DNA of 64,000 nucleotides from Pirellula sp. (lineage in GTDB: Bacteria > Planctomycetota > Planctomycetia > Pirellulales > Lacipirellulaceae): the NCBI GenBank assembly GCA_013822725.1, contig PNKX01000013.1, positions 101,181 to 165,180 of the forward strand, given 5' to 3'. Shown one piece after another: positions 60,915-64,000 of this stretch (positions are counted from its first letter, which is position 1; every line of letters starts with the position of its first letter). Both the position numbers and the translations under genes were made by a program. A model generated the notes under the pieces. The model was given only the letters and a program-made list of their open reading frames with translations. It was not told the DNA's origin and did no database searches.

Positions 60915-62900
60915 ATGGCGAATAAGAAGACGGCTCCCGATCGACGCGAAGCGAAGCCGGCAGAGGCGAGCCCTGCCGCAGCCAAGGCGTCGGAGACGAA
61001 GCCGGGACACGACTTTGTGATGTTCCGCGAAACGCTCGAGTCGATCGTCGTCGCGTTCGTCCTCGCGTTTCTGTTCCGGACGTTCGAGGCGGAGGCATTC
61101 GTCATTCCGACGGGGTCAATGTCGCCGTCGCTACAGGGGCAGCACAAGGACGTCCACTGTTTGCAGTGCGGGCATCGGTTCCGCACCACGGCGAGTAGCG
61201 AGGGTGAGAATCGCGACCGGCTGATGGCGCGGCTCCGCGGCGCTCAGGGTCAAGAAGCGGTGCGGATCAAGGCGGCGATTGAGAGCCTCGACGTCGTCGG
61301 CGGCATGTGCCCGATGTGCCGTTACTTGATGCCGATGCGTCCCGACCTGCCGCGCACGGCGGCGGTAGAGGCCGACGTCGAAGATATCGAGTTCCAACCA
61401 AGCTACCCCGGCGACCGCATCCTGGTGAACAAATACGGTCTCGATTTCAGCGAGCCGGAGCGGTGGGACGTCGTCGTCTTCAAGTTTCCCGGCGACGGGA
61501 ACATGAATTACATCAAACGGCTGGTGGGCCTCCCGGGCGAACAGTTGCAACTCTATCAAGGCGATGTCTTCACGCGCGCACTCGGCGACGAGGACGCCGA
61601 ATTCCTGATCGAACGCAAGCCGGTCGACAAAGTCGAGGCGATGCTCGAACTCGTCCACGACACCGACTACGAACCCTCGACCCTCTACAACGTCGGCTGG
61701 CCGCTGCGGTGGGCGGCGACGACGCCCGACGGCTGGAAGGTCGATGCCAAGCCAGGCGAGCAGACGGTCGCGCAGCAGTTCTCGATCGACACGGGCAAGG
61801 ACGCGCCGATGGCGTGGCTGCGCTATCGCCATCAACTGCCGGACGAAACCCATTGGCAAATTGCACGTCGCGCGGCCAAAGAAGGAGGCGTGGAAGCCCT
61901 CGCTAAAGAAGCAAAGCAGTCAGTCGACGAATGGAATGCCGAGTTCCAAAAGAGCATCCACCCGCAGCTGATCGTCGACTTCAACTCCTACAACGCCCGC
62001 CTGCTCCGCGGCTTCGCTCAACAGCATGGCTGGCAGATTCATCCTAACTCCGGACAAGACTCCGGCAGCTTCGGCACTGAATGGGTCGGCGATTTGGCTG
62101 TCGACGCGACGGTCGAAGTCGCCGAGGCCCGCGGCGAACTCGCGCTCGATTTGGTCGAGGCGGGCTTTCACTTCCGCGCGACGATCAATCTGGCCGACGG
62201 CAAGGTCACTCTCAGCGTCATCGATGGCCGCACCGGCGAGCCGCTCGACTTCAAAGCCAGCGGTCAGACCAGCGTCAAATCGCCGGGAACCTACGAACTG
62301 CGGTTCGCCAACGTCGACGACCAGTTGCTGTTGTGGGTCGACGGCACGCTGATTGACCTCGGCGATGCGACCTACGACCCCGACAAGCTACTTCCCCGCG
62401 GGCGGAAGGGAATGATCCCTTGGGCGAGCGAGAACCCCAACGAAGACCAAGGCGACTTGGCCCCCGTCGGCGTCGGCGCGCAAGACGCCAAGCTGACGAT
62501 CACGCGGCTCGCCGTCCTCCGCGACATCTATTACATCGCCACGAAGTACCCCGACGACCCGCAATACCTCGCCGACTACGACCCGCCGGCGTACGGATTG
62601 GAAACGCTCTTCTCGACGCCTGACTACTGGAATGTCTTCGCTGGGCGGCGGAAGCATGAATTCAACGTCGAGGAGGGGCAGCTGTTCGTCATGGGCGACA
62701 ACAGCCCCGAGAGCAAAGACGCGAGACTTTGGATGATGCCGGGTTTCGCGGGCGACCATCCCGGCGGGCCTTACCTCGATCGACGACTATTGATCGGCAA
62801 AGCGGTGAGCGTCTTTTGGCCCCACTCGTGGGGGAGCATCCCGCTGCTCAAGATGCTGCCGGGATTCCCGAATTTTGGTGATATGAGAATCGTGCGATGA
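60915..62900 (+). CDS. lepB: Signal peptidase I, oversized form
   Basis: 661 residues against about 320 in E. coli. A single membrane anchor (ESIVVAFVLAFLFRTFEAEA) is followed by the catalytic Ser68 in VIPTGSMSPSLQG and Lys201 in NYIKRLVGLPGEQ; the late box MGDNSPESKDARLW is at about 593. Between Ser and Lys lies a CxxC...CxxC ribbon (Cys82, Cys85, Cys132, Cys135). Between Lys201 and the last box an insert of about 380 residues carries a beta-rich, LamG-like part (KVTLSVIDGRTGEPLDFKAS). It starts at the ATG at 60915. It should cleave Sec/Tat signal peptides, including those of the PEP-CTERM proteins. Confidence 0.92.
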   Translation: MANKKTAPDRREAKPAEASPAAAKASETKPGHDFVMFRETLESIVVAFVLAFLFRTFEAEAFVIPTGSMSPSLQGQHKDVHCLQCGHRFRTTASSEGENRDRLMARLRGAQGQEAVRIKAAIESLDVVGGMCPMCRYLMPMRPDLPRTAAVEADVEDIEFQPSYPGDRILVNKYGLDFSEPERWDVVVFKFPGDGNMNYIKRLVGLPGEQLQLYQGDVFTRALGDEDAEFLIERKPVDKVEAMLELVHDTDYEPSTLYNVGWPLRWAATTPDGWKVDAKPGEQTVAQQFSIDTGKDAPMAWLRYRHQLPDETHWQIARRAAKEGGVEALAKEAKQSVDEWNAEFQKSIHPQLIVDFNSYNARLLRGFAQQHGWQIHPNSGQDSGSFGTEWVGDLAVDATVEVAEARGELALDLVEAGFHFRATINLADGKVTLSVIDGRTGEPLDFKASGQTSVKSPGTYELRFANVDDQLLLWVDGTLIDLGDATYDPDKLLPRGRKGMIPWASENPNEDQGDLAPVGVGAQDAKLTITRLAVLRDIYYIATKYPDDPQYLADYDPPAYGLETLFSTPDYWNVFAGRRKHEFNVEEGQLFVMGDNSPESKDARLWMMPGFAGDHPGGPYLDRRLLIGKAVSVFWPHSWGSIPLLKMLPGFPNFGDMRIVR

Positions 62901-62904
62901 TTGT

Positions 62905-62988
62905 AGCCCCCGGCTCCGCCGGGGGGTGAGTATCCATCACACACCGCAACGCCCAACGAAGTGCTACCCCCTGGCGGAGCCTTGGGCT
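62905..62988. repeat. 84-bp double-hairpin element, copy 7
   Basis: Left hairpin AGCCCCCGGCTCCGCCGGGG, right hairpin CCCCCTGGCGGAGCCTTGGG. Spacer contains CCATCACACACCGCAACGCC. It lies 4 bp past the lepB stop. Confidence 0.88.
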
Positions 62989-63041
62989 GCAGACGACGCG
63001 ACAACGAACAGACACCAATTCGTCACGGAGGACGAATCGAA

Positions 63042-63899
63042 ATGACCCTATTAAAAGTTCGCGGCCTCATCAAAAACTACGGCCGCCGCCGCGTCGTCGA
63101 CGGCGTCGACTTCGAGGTCGCCCCCGGCGAGATCGTCGGGCTGCTCGGCCCCAACGGCGCCGGCAAGACGACCACCTTCCGCATGTCGTGCGGCATGATC
63201 GACCCCGATGCCGGCAAGGTGACGCTCCAAGACAAGGACGTCACCAACTGGCCGATGTACAAGCGCTCCCGCGAAGGGGGCATGGGCTACCTCGCGCAGG
63301 AATCGAGCGTCTTCCGCAAGCTCTCCGTGCAGAACAACCTGCTGGGCGTCATGGAGATGCTCGGTATGAGCCGCAAGGAACGCCGTTTTCGCTGCGACGA
63401 ACTCCTCGAACAGTTCGGCATCACGAAGCTCCGCAAAGCGAAGGCTCAATCCCTCTCCGGCGGCGAGCGGCGCCGCGTCGAGATCGCCCGCTGTCTCGTC
63501 TCGAACCCGCAAATCATCCTGCTCGACGAGCCGTTCACCGGCATCGATCCAGTGACGATCGCCAGCATTCAGGAGATCGTTCGCGACCTCCGCTCGCGCG
63601 GAATTTCGATTCTCATCACCGACCATCAGGTCCGCGAGACGCTGGAGATCACCGACCGCAGCTACGTCATCCGCGCGGGGCAGGTGTTGTGCCACGGCCG
63701 TCCGGAGGAAGTCCTGCGGAATCCCGAAGCGCGGAAGTATTACTTCGGCGAGGGAATGGATTTGGCAGTGCGCGGCCGGCCGGCTGCGATGGCCGCGGCT
63801 CCGACGGCAAGCATCGCCGCCACGACGCCGCATGGGCGATTGGCGGCGCTGCGCGAACGGCTCACCGGCCGTCATCACCCGCCAGATGAGGCGGCGTAA
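63042..63899 (+). CDS. lptB: LptB-like ABC transporter ATPase
   Basis: 285 residues. Walker A GLLGPNGAGKTTTF, signature LSGGERRRVEIARCL, Walker B IILLDEPFTGIDP and the switch ITDHQVRET match LptB, the ATPase of the lipopolysaccharide exporter (LptB2FG). The ribosome-binding site ACGGAGG precedes the ATG at 63042. The last ~40 residues after GEGMDLAVRGR are a Pro/Ala/Arg-rich extension. The other Lpt proteins are not visible here. Confidence 0.9.
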   Translation: MTLLKVRGLIKNYGRRRVVDGVDFEVAPGEIVGLLGPNGAGKTTTFRMSCGMIDPDAGKVTLQDKDVTNWPMYKRSREGGMGYLAQESSVFRKLSVQNNLLGVMEMLGMSRKERRFRCDELLEQFGITKLRKAKAQSLSGGERRRVEIARCLVSNPQIILLDEPFTGIDPVTIASIQEIVRDLRSRGISILITDHQVRETLEITDRSYVIRAGQVLCHGRPEEVLRNPEARKYYFGEGMDLAVRGRPAAMAAAPTASIAATTPHGRLAALRERLTGRHHPPDEAA

Positions 63900-63905
63900 T
63901 TCTGG

Positions 63906-63932
63906 GTGCCACTGGCATCCTGCCAGTGAGAA
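63906..63932. repeat. Hairpin of the CACTGGCATCCTGCCAGTG type
   Basis: CACTGGCA / TGCCAGTG with a short loop, 7 bp after the lptB stop. It may act as a terminator. The word is a common planctomycete intergenic hairpin (recollection). Confidence 0.55.
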
Positions 63933-64000
63933 GCGGGCGCCAGCTCCCTATGCCGATGTGAGTCCGCAGACTTTAGCAGCCTGACGCATAAGGAGTGCAG

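Overview
The window looks like the chromosome of a planctomycete of the Pirellulales/Lacipirellulaceae type. This is inferred from family content, not from a search: a BBP7-type outer-membrane barrel, many PEP-CTERM proteins, dockerin-like repeats, an oversized signal peptidase I, SpoVG with a zinc ribbon, two ClpP subunits, an ECF42-type sigma factor with DGPF/YCII partners, and very palindrome-rich intergenic DNA. Composition is GC-rich throughout. No IS element, prophage or CRISPR array is visible. One tRNA (Gly-GCC) is present and no rRNA.

Layout. 0-7 kb: a cut-off membrane gene, a BBP7 porin-like gene, transaldolase, a SEC-C/TPR protein, ribD and a YjbQ protein. 7.6-12.8 kb: a small conserved-looking gene, csrA, ispE-spoVG, tmk and a WYL regulator. 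12.7-20.4 kb: a TolC-like lipoprotein and large secreted or membrane proteins that I cannot assign. 20.7-28.3 kb: a DCC protein, panB, RidA, TetR, an MddA-like methyltransferase, a SAM methyltransferase, gapA and a lipoprotein. 28.5-31.6 kb: a tig-clpP-clpP group, then tRNA-Gly. 33.7-39.7 kb: a tandem array of about ten short secreted PEP-CTERM paralogues, all on the minus strand, including one truncated copy and one whose ATG is replaced by ATC; a larger dockerin-like PEP-CTERM protein follows. 41.8-58.7 kb: the translation genes thrS, infC, rpmI, rplT, pheS and pheT. This classic cluster is interrupted between infC and rpmI by a roughly 9.6-kb minus-strand island. The island holds ArsR, an ECF42-type sigma factor, four YCII proteins, four SRPBCC proteins, two VOC proteins, DUF899, DUF1579 and a small membrane protein. 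59-64 kb: a membrane protein, an FkbM methyltransferase, signal peptidase I and an LptB-like ATPase.

The most striking signal is not a gene. Most larger intergenic gaps hold hairpin elements that fall into families. One family (seven copies of 84-85 bp, each a pair of GC-rich hairpins around a short spacer) separates many of the island genes and supplies the last codons and stop codon of at least three proteins. Single hairpins from other families sit in frame inside pheS, thrS and a lipoprotein gene, much as Rickettsia palindromic elements do. A further family forms long concentric palindromes with arms built from CACCAAGG/CACGAAG-like words.

Regulatory points: two minus-strand matches to TGTCGA-N17-CGACTA lie upstream of island genes and fit an ECF42 promoter; csrA carries a perfect CsrA-type site over its own ribosome-binding site; infC starts with ATC, as expected for IF3 autoregulation.
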